From the NCBI GenBank assembly GCA_003478935.1, contig QUFP01000026.1:1-60680 (forward strand): a stretch of DNA of 60,680 bases. The letters run 5' to 3'. Made by a program: the position numbers and the translations under genes. The first letter of the stretch is position 1. Every line of letters begins with the position of its first letter. The notes beneath the pieces were generated by a model that was not told the DNA's origin, made no database searches, and saw nothing but the letters and a program-made list of their open reading frames with translations. This DNA is from Firmicutes bacterium AF25-13AC (lineage in GTDB: Bacteria; Bacillota; Clostridia; Lachnospirales; Lachnospiraceae). Positions 8,894 to 17,358 of this stretch are shown here, one piece after another.

Positions 8894-8921
8894 ATTATAG
8901 CGCACGGAGTTTTTATGTCAA
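8894..8921 (-). promoter_or_regulatory. Promoter of the lipoprotein-GGDEF operon
   Basis: Minus strand TTGACA (8916-8921), 16 bases, TATAAT (8894-8899). Both hexamers are perfect consensus. Confidence 0.82.
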
Positions 8922-8978
8922 TTTATTTTTTTCGCTCTCCTCGTGCTGTTCACTCGCCCCACTCTAAATTCGCAAAAC

Positions 8979-9024
8979 AAAAAAGCACCGACCCCAGAGC
9001 TCATATGTCTCCAAAACCGGTACT
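8979..9024 (-). terminator. Terminator after tRNA-Lys
   Basis: On the minus strand AGTACCG pairs with CGGTGCT (one G-U pair), followed by TTTTTT. It lies immediately 3' of the tRNA. Confidence 0.75.
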
Positions 9025-9027
9025 TGA

Positions 9028-9100
9028 TGCGCCTCCAGGGGTTCGAACCCTGGACACCCTGATTAAGAGTCAGGTGCTCTACCAACTGAGCTAGAAGCGC
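9028..9100 (-). tRNA. tRNA-Lys(CUU)
   Basis: Full cloverleaf on the minus strand: acceptor GCGCTTC / GAGGCGC (one T-G pair), anticodon stem CCTGA / TCAGG with the loop CTCTTAA (anticodon CTT, reads AAG), T arm CAGGG-TTCGAAC-CCCTG, discriminator A. The 3' CCA is not encoded. It has its own promoter and terminator. Confidence 0.97.
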
Positions 9101-9138
9101 GTTTTTATTTTGTATGTTGTTCTCATCAACATGTGCTT

Positions 9139-9167
9139 AGTATAATACAACACGCGATAAAAGTCAA
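9139..9167 (-). promoter_or_regulatory. Promoter of tRNA-Lys
   Basis: Minus strand TTGACT (9162-9167), 17 bases, TATACT (9139-9144), about 38 bp upstream of the tRNA 5' end. Confidence 0.82.
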
Positions 9168-9173
9168 GCAAAT

Positions 9174-9250
9174 TTGACAAAATCTTACGTTTTCTTTACA
9201 TATTCATTAAGTTTTACAAAACAATCGGGAAAGATTTCAGATTTTGTCAA
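9174..9250. repeat. Long-loop inverted repeat downstream of the 5'-nucleotidase
   Basis: TTGACAAAATC (9174-9184) is the exact reverse complement of GATTTTGTCAA (9240-9250), with 55 bp between. Nearby GGGAAAGA/TCTTTCCC also pair. No U-run follows, so a terminator is not clear. Confidence 0.3.
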
Positions 9251-9312
9251 CATTTTATACAATTAGCTTCATCTGTATTCTTTCCCAATTGACATTTATT
9301 ATACACCTATTT

Positions 9313-9765
9313 TCAATTTTTCTCAGAATCAATGGCAACTGTGCCATGTGTACGGAAATAATCCATTATAATCTCTACCATCTCTGTATTAATTTCCTTT
9401 ACCAATGGGCATGTTGGATACATCGGATAGCCACCTGCACCACTATAACGGTAATTATTCATGCACAGTGTAAACTCATCATCAGGCTGCACTGGCTTTC
9501 CCTGGTAACACAGATTCTGAATGCGACTTCCCATCGGTGCCTCTGGGTGGATCTCCCACGTAACACCTGCAAAGTAATCATAATTATAATGCTCGACCTT
9601 CGGAGAAGGAAGCTCTTTGCTACTACTACTTTGCCGTTTTCGTCGATCTCGAAATATTCTGCGGCACGTTCCATAGCTGCTCTTAACTTCTCTCCTGTGA
9701 TACGGCATACTACAAGAGTATTGGGGAATGGATATGTGGCAATTATATCTCTTGTTGTTACACAA
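9313..9765 (-). CDS. 5'-nucleotidase, C-terminal fragment (frameshifted)
   Basis: C-terminal part of the same gene as 9459-10850. From about ELPSPKVEHYNYDYFAGVTW onward it is the normal 5'-nucleotidase C-terminal domain (MNNYRYSGAGGYPMY matches the conserved substrate-pocket region); residues before that in this frame are out-of-frame. The two frames join near 9613-9620, where one extra base would give a continuous product of about 512 residues. A natural protein ends here in SEKN and TGA at 9313. Confidence 0.7.
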   Translation of the reverse strand: MCNNKRYNCHISIPQYSCSMPYHRREVKSSYGTCRRIFRDRRKRQSSSSKELPSPKVEHYNYDYFAGVTWEIHPEAPMGSRIQNLCYQGKPVQPDDEFTLCMNNYRYSGAGGYPMYPTCPLVKEINTEMVEIIMDYFRTHGTVAIDSEKN

Positions 9766-10850
9766 GCATTAAAGCCCACAATATCATTTGCAAGTCCAAC
9801 TATGGACAGCTGTGCCCCAGATACATCAAGCTGTATGCGATTAATCAAATCGGCAATACCACTTCCTTCTAATGCCATTTTCACCTTGTCCTCTGGGTAA
9901 AGCGGTCTGCTTAGATGACCAAGCGGCTCATCAAGCCACTCCTGTACCTTAGCCTCCACAAAACTGTACTTCCCACACAATTCCTTTGCATTATCAGGGT
10001 TTGGCTGAACCTTCTTTGAATTGATGGAGGTAATTGCTGCCGGATAAACTGCGTTTTCCAAAGCAAATGCTTCCTTCTCAAGATCAATCTCTACATAGGC
10101 ATATTCTCTGCCATTTGCAAGCGGCTGAAGTGTGTAAGTGCCGTTAACCATTCTTCCTGCCACCGGCATGTGCTGATGACCTGTTAATAGTACATCAAAG
10201 CCAAGCTCAGTACAGATTTTGTAACCTATATTCTCAGTCGTCTCTGACAAACGTTTTCCAGTCTCTAAATCACTCTCAAAGCCGCCATGATAAATACATA
10301 TCGTTAGATCAACCTTGCCCTGTAAATCTTCTAATGCTTTTTTTGCAGCCTCAAACGGATCAACCACCTGAATGCCAACAAGATTTTCTTTTTTCTCCCA
10401 CACATTGATATAATCAGTTACGATACCGACTAGTCCTACCTTCACACCGTTTTTCATCGTGTGAATCATATGCGGATAAAGAATATTTCCCTCGCTGTCA
10501 AGCACATTCTCACATACACAAATACCTTTATGGTTATTGCGGTAAATGGCCTGATATTCCTGACCATAGTTAAAATCATGATTTCCAAGCGTATAGAAGT
10601 CATATCCACAGTCATTTACCATCTGTGCAATATATTCGCAGCTTCCAAGAATATTTCTGCTGTAGTAGGCATATGCAGAGCCCTGAAGCATATCGCCTCC
10701 ATCAATCACAAGTGTATCGTCATCCTTTTTGTATTCAGACGCACACGCAAACAGACCCATCTGTTTTACCTCTTGGTCACCATATGATGTCGGATAGAAA
10801 TATCCGTGTACATCTGACGTATAATAGATTTTTACTTTTCTTTTTTCCAT
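9459..10850 (-). CDS. Metallophosphoesterase/5'-nucleotidase, N-terminal part (frameshifted)
   Basis: UshA/YfkN-like nucleotidase that hydrolyses nucleotides or related phosphoesters. Metal-binding motifs are present: SDVHG (13-17), GGDMLQGS (about 51-58), GNHDFNYG and GHQHMP. No signal peptide, so it is probably cytosolic, unlike secreted UshA. The C-terminal substrate domain starts in this frame (about residue 340 on) but after KVVVAK the frame becomes nonsense; the correct continuation is in 9313-9765. Inserting one base near 9613-9620 restores the gene, so it is probably intact in the organism. It starts 7 bp after surE and ends the Ugp-like transport operon, suggesting use of imported phosphoesters or nucleotides (inference). 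Confidence 0.85.
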   Translation of the reverse strand: MEKRKVKIYYTSDVHGYFYPTSYGDQEVKQMGLFACASEYKKDDDTLVIDGGDMLQGSAYAYYSRNILGSCEYIAQMVNDCGYDFYTLGNHDFNYGQEYQAIYRNNHKGICVCENVLDSEGNILYPHMIHTMKNGVKVGLVGIVTDYINVWEKKENLVGIQVVDPFEAAKKALEDLQGKVDLTICIYHGGFESDLETGKRLSETTENIGYKICTELGFDVLLTGHQHMPVAGRMVNGTYTLQPLANGREYAYVEIDLEKEAFALENAVYPAAITSINSKKVQPNPDNAKELCGKYSFVEAKVQEWLDEPLGHLSRPLYPEDKVKMALEGSGIADLINRIQLDVSGAQLSIVGLANDIVGFNACVTTRDIIATYPFPNTLVVCRITGEKLRAAMERAAEYFEIDENGKVVVAKSFLLRRSSIIIMITLQVLRGRSTQRHRWEVAFRICVTRESQCSLMMSLHCA

Positions 10851-10857
10851 TATTTAC

Positions 10858-11586
10858 CTAATCCTTTTGATATCCAAGTGCCGCGCAGCGCACAGAACCT
10901 ATGGATATGAAATTATTAAGAAGCGCACTGATATCAGTACCTTCCTCTGCCTTTTCTGTCATTACACCCTTTGAGCGAAGTGAGAAACTTCCGTCTGCAT
11001 GATTTGTACGCACATAGTCGTCCTGATAAAACTGGTGCTTTGCAGGGATACGATCACGCAAGATTCCCTTACACTCTGAAATTTTACAGCCTGGAAAGTT
11101 CACATTCCAAATGCGATCCATTGAAAGATTTTCATCAAGAAGCTCTTTTACAATCGAAATAAGATATGCGTCTGCAGTCTCCCAGCTTGTATCATTTTTG
11201 TTAGAAAAAGCAAATGAACGGATGCCATTTGCAAGCGCCTCCATTGCTGCACCAACAGTTCCTGAGTAAAGAATATCAATTCCAGTGTTATAACCACTGT
11301 TAATTCCTGAAAATACAACATCTGGCTTTTCTGGCATCAAAAACTCAAGTGCTACCTTTACACAATCTGCAGGAGTTCCGCCCACACTATAGGCACGCAC
11401 GCCATCTAAATCATAGCATTCAGGTGTTACTTCAATATCTTCAAATAAAGTAATTCTCTGTGACATCGCGCTGCACTGGCTCTTTGGTGCCACAACCCAC
11501 ACCTTGCCAAGCTGCATAGAAAGTTCAGCCAGCTTTCGTATACCAGGAGCTTTTATTCCATCATCATTTACAATTAAAATTCTCAT
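10858..11586 (-). CDS. surE: 5'/3'-nucleotidase SurE
   Basis: 242-residue SurE-family phosphatase, which dephosphorylates nucleoside monophosphates with a divalent metal. The N-terminus MRILIVNDDGIKAPGIRKLA carries the paired metal-binding aspartates (D8, D9), and VVAPKSQCSAMSQ, VFSGINSGYNTGIDILYSGT and the conserved NVNFPG follow in the usual order. ATG follows AGGAGCGACATCAA. It sits between the MBL hydrolase and the 5'-nucleotidase in one operon. Two unrelated nucleotidases side by side behind a Ugp-type importer suggest scavenging of phosphorylated compounds. Confidence 0.95.
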   Translation of the reverse strand: MRILIVNDDGIKAPGIRKLAELSMQLGKVWVVAPKSQCSAMSQRITLFEDIEVTPECYDLDGVRAYSVGGTPADCVKVALEFLMPEKPDVVFSGINSGYNTGIDILYSGTVGAAMEALANGIRSFAFSNKNDTSWETADAYLISIVKELLDENLSMDRIWNVNFPGCKISECKGILRDRIPAKHQFYQDDYVRTNHADGSFSLRSKGVMTEKAEEGTDISALLNNFISIGSVRCAALGYQKD

Positions 11587-11603
11587 TTGATGTCGCTCCT
11601 ATT

Positions 11604-12950
11604 TTAATTCTTCTTTAAGATCATCTCGCCATTTTCAAAAGCAAAGCAATCACCATACTCTGGCAGGATGCGCTTATCTGCATGTGCGGTATTTACCTGC
11701 TCCGGACGGAAGCTGTGAAGCGGAACGAGAATATGCGGTGCAATGGTATCCAGCATAGTTCTTAAATAGTATGGTCTGGAGTGACCTCCGATTCCAATAT
11801 TCATGTATGGAATGTTCATATGATCTAAAATACGGTGCATCTTTCCAAAAGAAGGATCATAATCGCCAAGCGGCGCACCATCCATATGAATATAAAGTGT
11901 AATTACAGAACTTAAATCCATCAACTCATAAAAATTTACGTAGTCCTGCTGTAAAATATATTTTGACGGATTAGAAAGAAGTTCCTCTCTTGTGATAATA
12001 CTCCAGCCACGCTCCTCTGCCTTCTTAGCATCAGCACCAACGCTGTTTTCATACATCAAAATCTCATCCTCTGGATAGAATGTCTGCACATAATCTGCCT
12101 GAATACCGTCCATGACAAGCTTTCTTCCAGTCTTTTGTGCTGTCATGATCAAATGATGAAGACGCTCTACATTTCTATTATATGGGTTAACAATAATAAG
12201 TCCCTTCTGCTCTGTGGACTCCTTACATATCATATCTTGTAACCATTCCTCGCTTCTTTCTGGCTCTTCTGGCTTAGTAAGAGAAAGTATATCCACATCA
12301 TCAAAGCTTACTGTAACACCCTCGGTAATAAGCACATCCACACCCTTCATTTTCTGTCCAAACGCTTTTGTAATCTCTGGATGGAAGCCATGGAAACGAT
12401 AATCTCCTGTATAGCAAATCGTTCCTCCCGGTGTCGTAATTCGATATCCGCATGCACCGACCACATCATGATCTATTGCCTCTACTTCAACTGTAATATC
12501 ACCTACGGTAAAGCTTTCACCATATGAGATGCCGATGCAGTTTTTATGGCCCTTTACCTGAATATCACCGCAAGCCTCAAGTCTGCGATATAGCTTTAAA
12601 GAATCCTCACTCATATAAACTGGAAGATTCTGATCAAGCATGCCAAGACCTCCCATATGATCGATATGCATATGAGAAATCACAAAAAAGTTTTTCTTCT
12701 TGTCGTTTTCAAAGCTTACAAGGCCTAATGTTTTTGCCGTTTCTTCATCATAAATGCCATCCTGTGAAGCTAACACTCCAAGACGTGCATAATCTGCCGC
12801 GCACTCGTTATAGCGCACTGCAATCTTATCATCCATGCGATCCATTACTGCAAATCCGAAATCAAACATGCATCTTGCCTCATCTGTTTCAACTACAACA
12901 AACGTGCCGCCGATTTCTCTTAATCCATTATAAAATGTTAATGTTGTCAT
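11604..12950 (-). CDS. MBL-fold metallo-hydrolase (beta-CASP/RNase J-like)
   Basis: 448-residue metallo-beta-lactamase-fold enzyme. The zinc motif HMHIDH (about residues 93-98) and a later GDYRFHG motif, resembling the GDFRxHG of RNase J/beta-CASP nucleases, are present. The central part (about 220-330) would be the beta-CASP-like insertion. LVPLHSFRPEQVN near residue 410 resembles the final metal-ligand motif. It is shorter than RNase J (about 550), so it may act on a small phosphodiester or an RNA; the substrate is unknown. The neighbours are a Ugp-type importer and two nucleotidases. ATG follows AAGGAAAGGAAAATTT. Confidence 0.82.
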   Translation of the reverse strand: MTTLTFYNGLREIGGTFVVVETDEARCMFDFGFAVMDRMDDKIAVRYNECAADYARLGVLASQDGIYDEETAKTLGLVSFENDKKKNFFVISHMHIDHMGGLGMLDQNLPVYMSEDSLKLYRRLEACGDIQVKGHKNCIGISYGESFTVGDITVEVEAIDHDVVGACGYRITTPGGTICYTGDYRFHGFHPEITKAFGQKMKGVDVLITEGVTVSFDDVDILSLTKPEEPERSEEWLQDMICKESTEQKGLIIVNPYNRNVERLHHLIMTAQKTGRKLVMDGIQADYVQTFYPEDEILMYENSVGADAKKAEERGWSIITREELLSNPSKYILQQDYVNFYELMDLSSVITLYIHMDGAPLGDYDPSFGKMHRILDHMNIPYMNIGIGGHSRPYYLRTMLDTIAPHILVPLHSFRPEQVNTAHADKRILPEYGDCFAFENGEMILKKN

Positions 12951-13024
12951 AAATTTTCCTTTCCTTAAAAGATGAAAAAGGAGCTGCCATTAACTGACAG
13001 CCCCTGTATGTCCCTACTTTTAAC

Positions 13025-14308
13025 TTATTCAGCTACGGAAGAAGACTCCTCTTCTGCAGCAACACCGTCAACGCCTAACTTATCGTTGAGCTCAGTTACA
13101 AGATTCTCAAGAACTTCTTCTGGTTCAAGCTCGTCCAGAATAGAATCCTCTAAAACAGTGCTTACAGTATTCATTACATCATAGCTGCCATCAAATACTG
13201 GCTGAGCAAAGAAGTATGGAGACTGCTCATATGCAGACTTATAGTTGTTGGTCTTATCCTCGTCCATGAACTTCTTAAATTCATCTGTCTCATATGCAGA
13301 CTTTCTTACTGGCAGATATCCTGTCTCTTCAGACCACTGGATAGTGGAATCAACGCTTGTCAGATACTTCATGTATTCCCATGCAGCATTCTGCTTGTTT
13401 TCATCGGTGCTGAACATATAAATGTTAGTACCTGCCTGATTAACGGCCTTTTCCTTGTTGCCAGGAACTGGTGCTACGCCAAGCTCCCATCCATCTGCAG
13501 TGATGTAAGAAACACCAGTACAAGAACCGATGTAACCGCCGATCATCTGATTGGAGATAACATTGGAGAAGTAGCTGTCCTCACCTACAAGACGTGCATA
13601 GCCGCTGTTGTAAAGGTTCATGATATAGGAAACTGTCTCAAGACCTGCCTCATTATCAAACAGAGCGCCGTCCTCACTTACGTACTCGCAGTCATTCTGA
13701 TGCAGAGATGCCTCTAAGAAGCCTGAAAGATCATCTACACCAAGAATTTCAATATCCTTTGCTTCCTTTAACTTCTTTCCTGCCTCAGTCAGCTCATCCC
13801 ATGTGGTCGGTACATCAATGCCAACCTCATCAAACAGAGTCTTATTGTAGAAGTAAACGTAAGTACTCTTGTTGAATGGTACACATGCAACAAAGCCATA
13901 TACTTCGCACTCATCCTTGTAGCTGTCGATCAGATCATCATAATCGAAATCCTCATCGGTAACGAAATCATCCAGCGGAACGATCTTATCAGTATAAGCA
14001 GTTACCCAGTTGTTATAGCCCTGTGACAGATCCGGCAAAGTATCTGCAGCTGCATTTGCTGTCAGCTTTGTGCTTAAGTCACTGTAGTTACCCTGATTTA
14101 CAAGTGTAACAGTGATGCCGTACTCATTCTCCTCATTGAACTTATCAGTAAGAGCTGTCAGAGATTCTTCCTGCTTACCGTTCATTGCATGCCAGAATGT
14201 GATCTCACATGGCTCAATGGTCTTTGCCTCGTCTGCAAATGTCGGAACAGCCATTGCACCAACCATAGACATTGACATTAAAACTGCACTTACTTTTCTT
14301 AACTTCAT
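13025..14308 (-). CDS. Extracellular solute-binding protein (UgpB-like)
   Basis: 427-residue binding protein of a carbohydrate/glycerol-3-phosphate-type ABC importer. Sec signal at residues 1-25 (ends PTFADEAK, no lipobox cysteine), then the family 1 core beginning ITFWHAMNGKQEESL, which resembles the FWH start of UgpB. The acidic C-terminus (EEESSSVAE) is unusual. The start at 14308 is supported by GAAAGGAGAAATTC upstream; the open frame runs 17 codons further without a site. It follows the UgpE-like permease and precedes the MBL hydrolase. The ligand might be a glycerophosphodiester or a sugar; the phosphatases downstream favour a phosphorylated ligand, but that is inference. Confidence 0.9.
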   Translation of the reverse strand: MKLRKVSAVLMSMSMVGAMAVPTFADEAKTIEPCEITFWHAMNGKQEESLTALTDKFNEENEYGITVTLVNQGNYSDLSTKLTANAAADTLPDLSQGYNNWVTAYTDKIVPLDDFVTDEDFDYDDLIDSYKDECEVYGFVACVPFNKSTYVYFYNKTLFDEVGIDVPTTWDELTEAGKKLKEAKDIEILGVDDLSGFLEASLHQNDCEYVSEDGALFDNEAGLETVSYIMNLYNSGYARLVGEDSYFSNVISNQMIGGYIGSCTGVSYITADGWELGVAPVPGNKEKAVNQAGTNIYMFSTDENKQNAAWEYMKYLTSVDSTIQWSEETGYLPVRKSAYETDEFKKFMDEDKTNNYKSAYEQSPYFFAQPVFDGSYDVMNTVSTVLEDSILDELEPEEVLENLVTELNDKLGVDGVAAEEESSSVAE

Positions 14309-14414
14309 GAATTTCTCCTTTCTTTTGCCCGCTTTGGGCATGGGGACTAAATAGTACATTTGTACTCTCTATAGAATCCGGATTTCCGGTTTCTAACATA
14401 ATAATCACAACAAG

Positions 14415-15251
14415 TTATCCCTTGATACCACTCTGTGTAACACCCTCGATGACGTATTTTCGAAGAATCAGGTAAACGACAACAATTGGAAGTACTAAAA
14501 TACAAGATGCTGCCATTATAAGCTCATATGACGAACCGTTCTCTGTCTGAAACTGCATCAGTCCGTATGAAAGAACACGCATCTCCTTGCTGTTTGTAAC
14601 AAGTAACGGCCACATAAAAGAGTTCCAGCATCCGATTGCATTTAAGATACATACCGTGGTAATCGGACTCTTATTAATCGGAATCATGATCTTGATCAAA
14701 TACTTAAAATCATTACATTTATCAACCTTTGCAGCCAGATAAAGTGCATCTGGTACCTGTGAAAAGAACTGTGTCAGCAGGTAAATATAGAATACACTCG
14801 CTAAATACGGAACGATCATTGCCTGATAAGTATTGATCCATTTTAACTTCGTGATGGTAATGAAGTTTGTAATAATTAACATTTCTCCAGGAATCATAAG
14901 TGTAGCTAACATTAACGAAAGCATAATCTTCTTTCCTGGAAAATTCAAACGTGCAAATGCATAAGCAGCAAGTACAGTAGTCACGAGCACTCCTGCTGTA
15001 GAAATGATAGTAACGACCAAAGTGTTAAAAATATAGCGTGGAAATGGAGCAGACTTCCAAGCCTCAGCAAAGTTTGAAAACTGCGGTACCTTCGGGAAAA
15101 GGGAAGGCGGAATGGCCGTGATCTCCGCTGATGTCTTTAGTGATGACAAAATCATCCACAAAAACGGAAGAAGCGTAAAGATTGCACCTGCAATCAATAT
15201 GGCATATTTTAACACCTCTGCAACAACATTTACAATTTTTCTTTTATTCAT
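14415..15251 (-). CDS. ABC importer permease (UgpE-like)
   Basis: 278-residue permease with six predicted membrane spans and an EAA-type loop near residues 175-195 (ALYLAAKVDKCNDFKYLIKI). The canonical EAA..DGA is degenerate here (LAAKVDKC). The C-terminus ends VIEGVTQSGIKG, as in MalG/UgpE proteins. It begins 8 bases after the UgpA-like gene and precedes the binding protein, so the order is ATPase, UgpA, UgpE, UgpB. Confidence 0.9.
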   Translation of the reverse strand: MNKRKIVNVVAEVLKYAILIAGAIFTLLPFLWMILSSLKTSAEITAIPPSLFPKVPQFSNFAEAWKSAPFPRYIFNTLVVTIISTAGVLVTTVLAAYAFARLNFPGKKIMLSLMLATLMIPGEMLIITNFITITKLKWINTYQAMIVPYLASVFYIYLLTQFFSQVPDALYLAAKVDKCNDFKYLIKIMIPINKSPITTVCILNAIGCWNSFMWPLLVTNSKEMRVLSYGLMQFQTENGSSYELIMAASCILVLPIVVVYLILRKYVIEGVTQSGIKG

Positions 15252-15259
15252 CTTTTCTC

Positions 15260-16099
15260 TTATCCATCCTTTCTTCCTGTCAGCTTCCTCTGAACGAAGG
15301 TAAGGACTAGAATAATTCCAAATAAAACAACTGCTGATGCAGATGCTTCACCATATTCATACTGATTGTAAAACTTATCGTACAAATAGTAAACAACGGT
15401 AATCGCACTGTTTGCTGGACCTGCCTTTGAGGCAAATAAAGAATACACTTCATTATAAACCTTAAATGCATTTATCATACCCATGACAAGCGCGTATGAT
15501 ACCATAGGCATAATACCAGGAAGTGTGATCTTTGTAAAGACTCTCCACTTCGGTGTTGAGTCAACCTTTGCAGCATTATACAAATCAGGTGAAATGGTCT
15601 GAAGTCCTGCTAAAAAGATTAAAATATCAAATGCCATGCTTTTCCAGATGCTAAAAATAATAAGTGCCGGAAGCGCATACTGCTTCTTGTTCAGCCACGG
15701 AATTGCTTTGATGCCAAACCATGAAAGGATCTGATTTAACAGACCATAATGCTCGTTAAATATCCATCTCCAAACAATACCAATTGCAATAACACTTGTA
15801 ACATATGGCAGAAAGTAAAGTGTCTGGAAAAATCCCTGAAACTTGATCTTACTATTTAATAAAACAGCTATCAAAAGAGATAATGCAATAGAACACGGAA
15901 CTACAAATGCAACATAAATTCCAGTATTAGTCAATGCCTTAATGAAGTATTTATCCTTGAAAATACTTACATAATTACTAAAGCCCACTGATGAATACGT
16001 ACCGTTTATCATGTTGTAATCTTCCATGAAGCTCATAATAAAAGCACGAATCAACGGATAAATCGTAAATAAAAGAATGACAATTAATGCGGGCATCAA
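15260..16099 (-). CDS. ABC importer permease (UgpA-like), start disrupted
   Basis: 279-residue permease partner of the UgpE-like protein, with six membrane spans and an EAA loop near 190-210 (YNAAKVDSTPKWRVFTKITL, again a degenerate loop). In this frame the only start is TTG/ATG at 16099/16096, which would cut off the usual N-terminus. Upstream in the same frame the DNA encodes YGKEKHEGYLYL, a normal leader, and an ATG with a GGAGAA site lies at 16129-16131 in another frame. One extra A in the A-rich stretch near 16119-16128 would join them to give MEKKKHEGYLYLMPALIV. A weak GAAGG does precede the TTG, so an internal start cannot be excluded. Confidence 0.88.
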   Translation of the reverse strand: MMPALIVILLFTIYPLIRAFIMSFMEDYNMINGTYSSVGFSNYVSIFKDKYFIKALTNTGIYVAFVVPCSIALSLLIAVLLNSKIKFQGFFQTLYFLPYVTSVIAIGIVWRWIFNEHYGLLNQILSWFGIKAIPWLNKKQYALPALIIFSIWKSMAFDILIFLAGLQTISPDLYNAAKVDSTPKWRVFTKITLPGIMPMVSYALVMGMINAFKVYNEVYSLFASKAGPANSAITVVYYLYDKFYNQYEYGEASASAVVLFGIILVLTFVQRKLTGRKDG

Positions 16100-16144
16100 A
16101 TAAAGATAGCCTTCATGCTTTTCTTTTCCATAGGGTTCTCCTTA

Positions 16145-17188
16145 TTAATATTTTCCTACTGTCTTTCCTGTCTGGTCAAACAAAAGGATCTGGTTGTCAC
16201 GAATAGTTACACAAAATTCAGTGCCGACACTAACCTGCATATCGGAATGAACTAACACGCGAAGTTCTTCTTTTGCAAGTGCTACGCGAAGCTGTAACTC
16301 TCTTCCTGTCATGCGCACATGAGTTGCCTTAACTAAAATACCGTTTTCTGATACATTAAAGGCCTCTGGACGAACACCAGCCTTGTAGTTGCCATCAGCT
16401 GCCTTGCAGCCCTCACGAAGAACGACATCACCACACATAATCTTTCCGCCCTTAACAGTTACATCAAAGATATTGATCTGCGGAGTACCAAGAAACTGTG
16501 CAACAAACAAATTACCCGGATTTAAGTACATCTTCTGCGGTACCTCAAACTGCTGTACAACGCCCTTTTCCATAACTGCAATACGGTCAGATATACTCAT
16601 CGCCTCTTCCTGATCGTGAGTTACAAAAATTGTGGTGATACCAACCTCCTGCTGGATGCGGCGAATCTCTTCACGTGTCTCAACACGAAGTTTTGCATCA
16701 AGATTTGAGAGTGGCTCATCTAAAAGTAGTACCTCTGGCTTCTTTACAAGTGCTCTTGCAATTGCAACACGCTGCTGCTGACCACCTGAAAGAGCCTTAG
16801 GCTTTCTGTCCATCAGATGATCAAGCTGTACAAGCTTTGCCATCTCCTGGGCACGCTCTCTTGCCTCTGCTTTAGGAACCTTACGGTTAATTAACGGGAA
16901 CATGATGTTGTCCGCAACAGTCATATGCGGATACAGTGCATAGTTCTGGAATACAAGGCCGATCTCACGATCCTCAGGTGCAACCTTTGTTACATCTTTT
17001 CCTCCAAAATAAATGTGTCCAGAAGTCGGATCATTCAAACCAGCAAGCATGAATAGTGTGGTGGATTTTCCACAGCCAGATGGTCCGAGCAGACCAACCA
17101 ACTCACCATCTGCAATGTTCAAGTTCATGTTGTCAACAGCTTTGAAGTCTCCATATGCCTTCGTCAGATTCTCAATTTTAATCTCCAT
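16145..17188 (-). CDS. ugpC: ABC importer ATP-binding protein (UgpC/MsmX type)
   Basis: 347-residue ATPase that powers the importer. Walker A GPSGCGKST (about 35-43), Q-loop FQNYALYPHMTV, signature LSGGQQQR, Walker B LLLDEPLSNLD, and the switch histidine in FVTHDQEEA. The last ~110 residues form a TOBE domain, as in MalK/UgpC/MsmX. ATG follows GAGGTAAGA. It is the only importer ATPase in the window, while the two LplBC-type importers lack one; MsmX-type ATPases commonly serve several importers, so this protein might energise those too (inference). It is first in the operon, with a leader of about 170 bp upstream containing TATAAT-like sequences. Confidence 0.95.
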   Translation of the reverse strand: MEIKIENLTKAYGDFKAVDNMNLNIADGELVGLLGPSGCGKSTTLFMLAGLNDPTSGHIYFGGKDVTKVAPEDREIGLVFQNYALYPHMTVADNIMFPLINRKVPKAEARERAQEMAKLVQLDHLMDRKPKALSGGQQQRVAIARALVKKPEVLLLDEPLSNLDAKLRVETREEIRRIQQEVGITTIFVTHDQEEAMSISDRIAVMEKGVVQQFEVPQKMYLNPGNLFVAQFLGTPQINIFDVTVKGGKIMCGDVVLREGCKAADGNYKAGVRPEAFNVSENGILVKATHVRMTGRELQLRVALAKEELRVLVHSDMQVSVGTEFCVTIRDNQILLFDQTGKTVGKY

Positions 17189-17358
17189 TCTTACCTCAAT
17201 CTGCTGCCAGCGCAGCTTTTACCTACAGTTTTCGTGCCATATGCACGTTTTTTAACTTTCTCGTCTATAAATTATAATATATCTTTTGCAAAAAATCTAG
17301 TGGTATCCTATAGTTTTCGCTGTATTTTGAGTAAATTTTACTTTACAAGTTCATAATT

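Noticed and set aside
9244..9900. 218-residue + ORF
   Set aside because: Antisense to the frameshifted 5'-nucleotidase; no ribosome binding site and no recognisable composition of a protein.
16195..16215. GAATAGTTAC motif inside ugpC
   Set aside because: It codes conserved ATPase sequence and has no facing repeat; chance match to the repeat end.
17235..17260. Terminator on the + strand upstream of ugpC
   Set aside because: CGTGC..GCACG followed by T's is hairpin-like, but no + gene ends there; it lies in the leader of the minus-strand operon.
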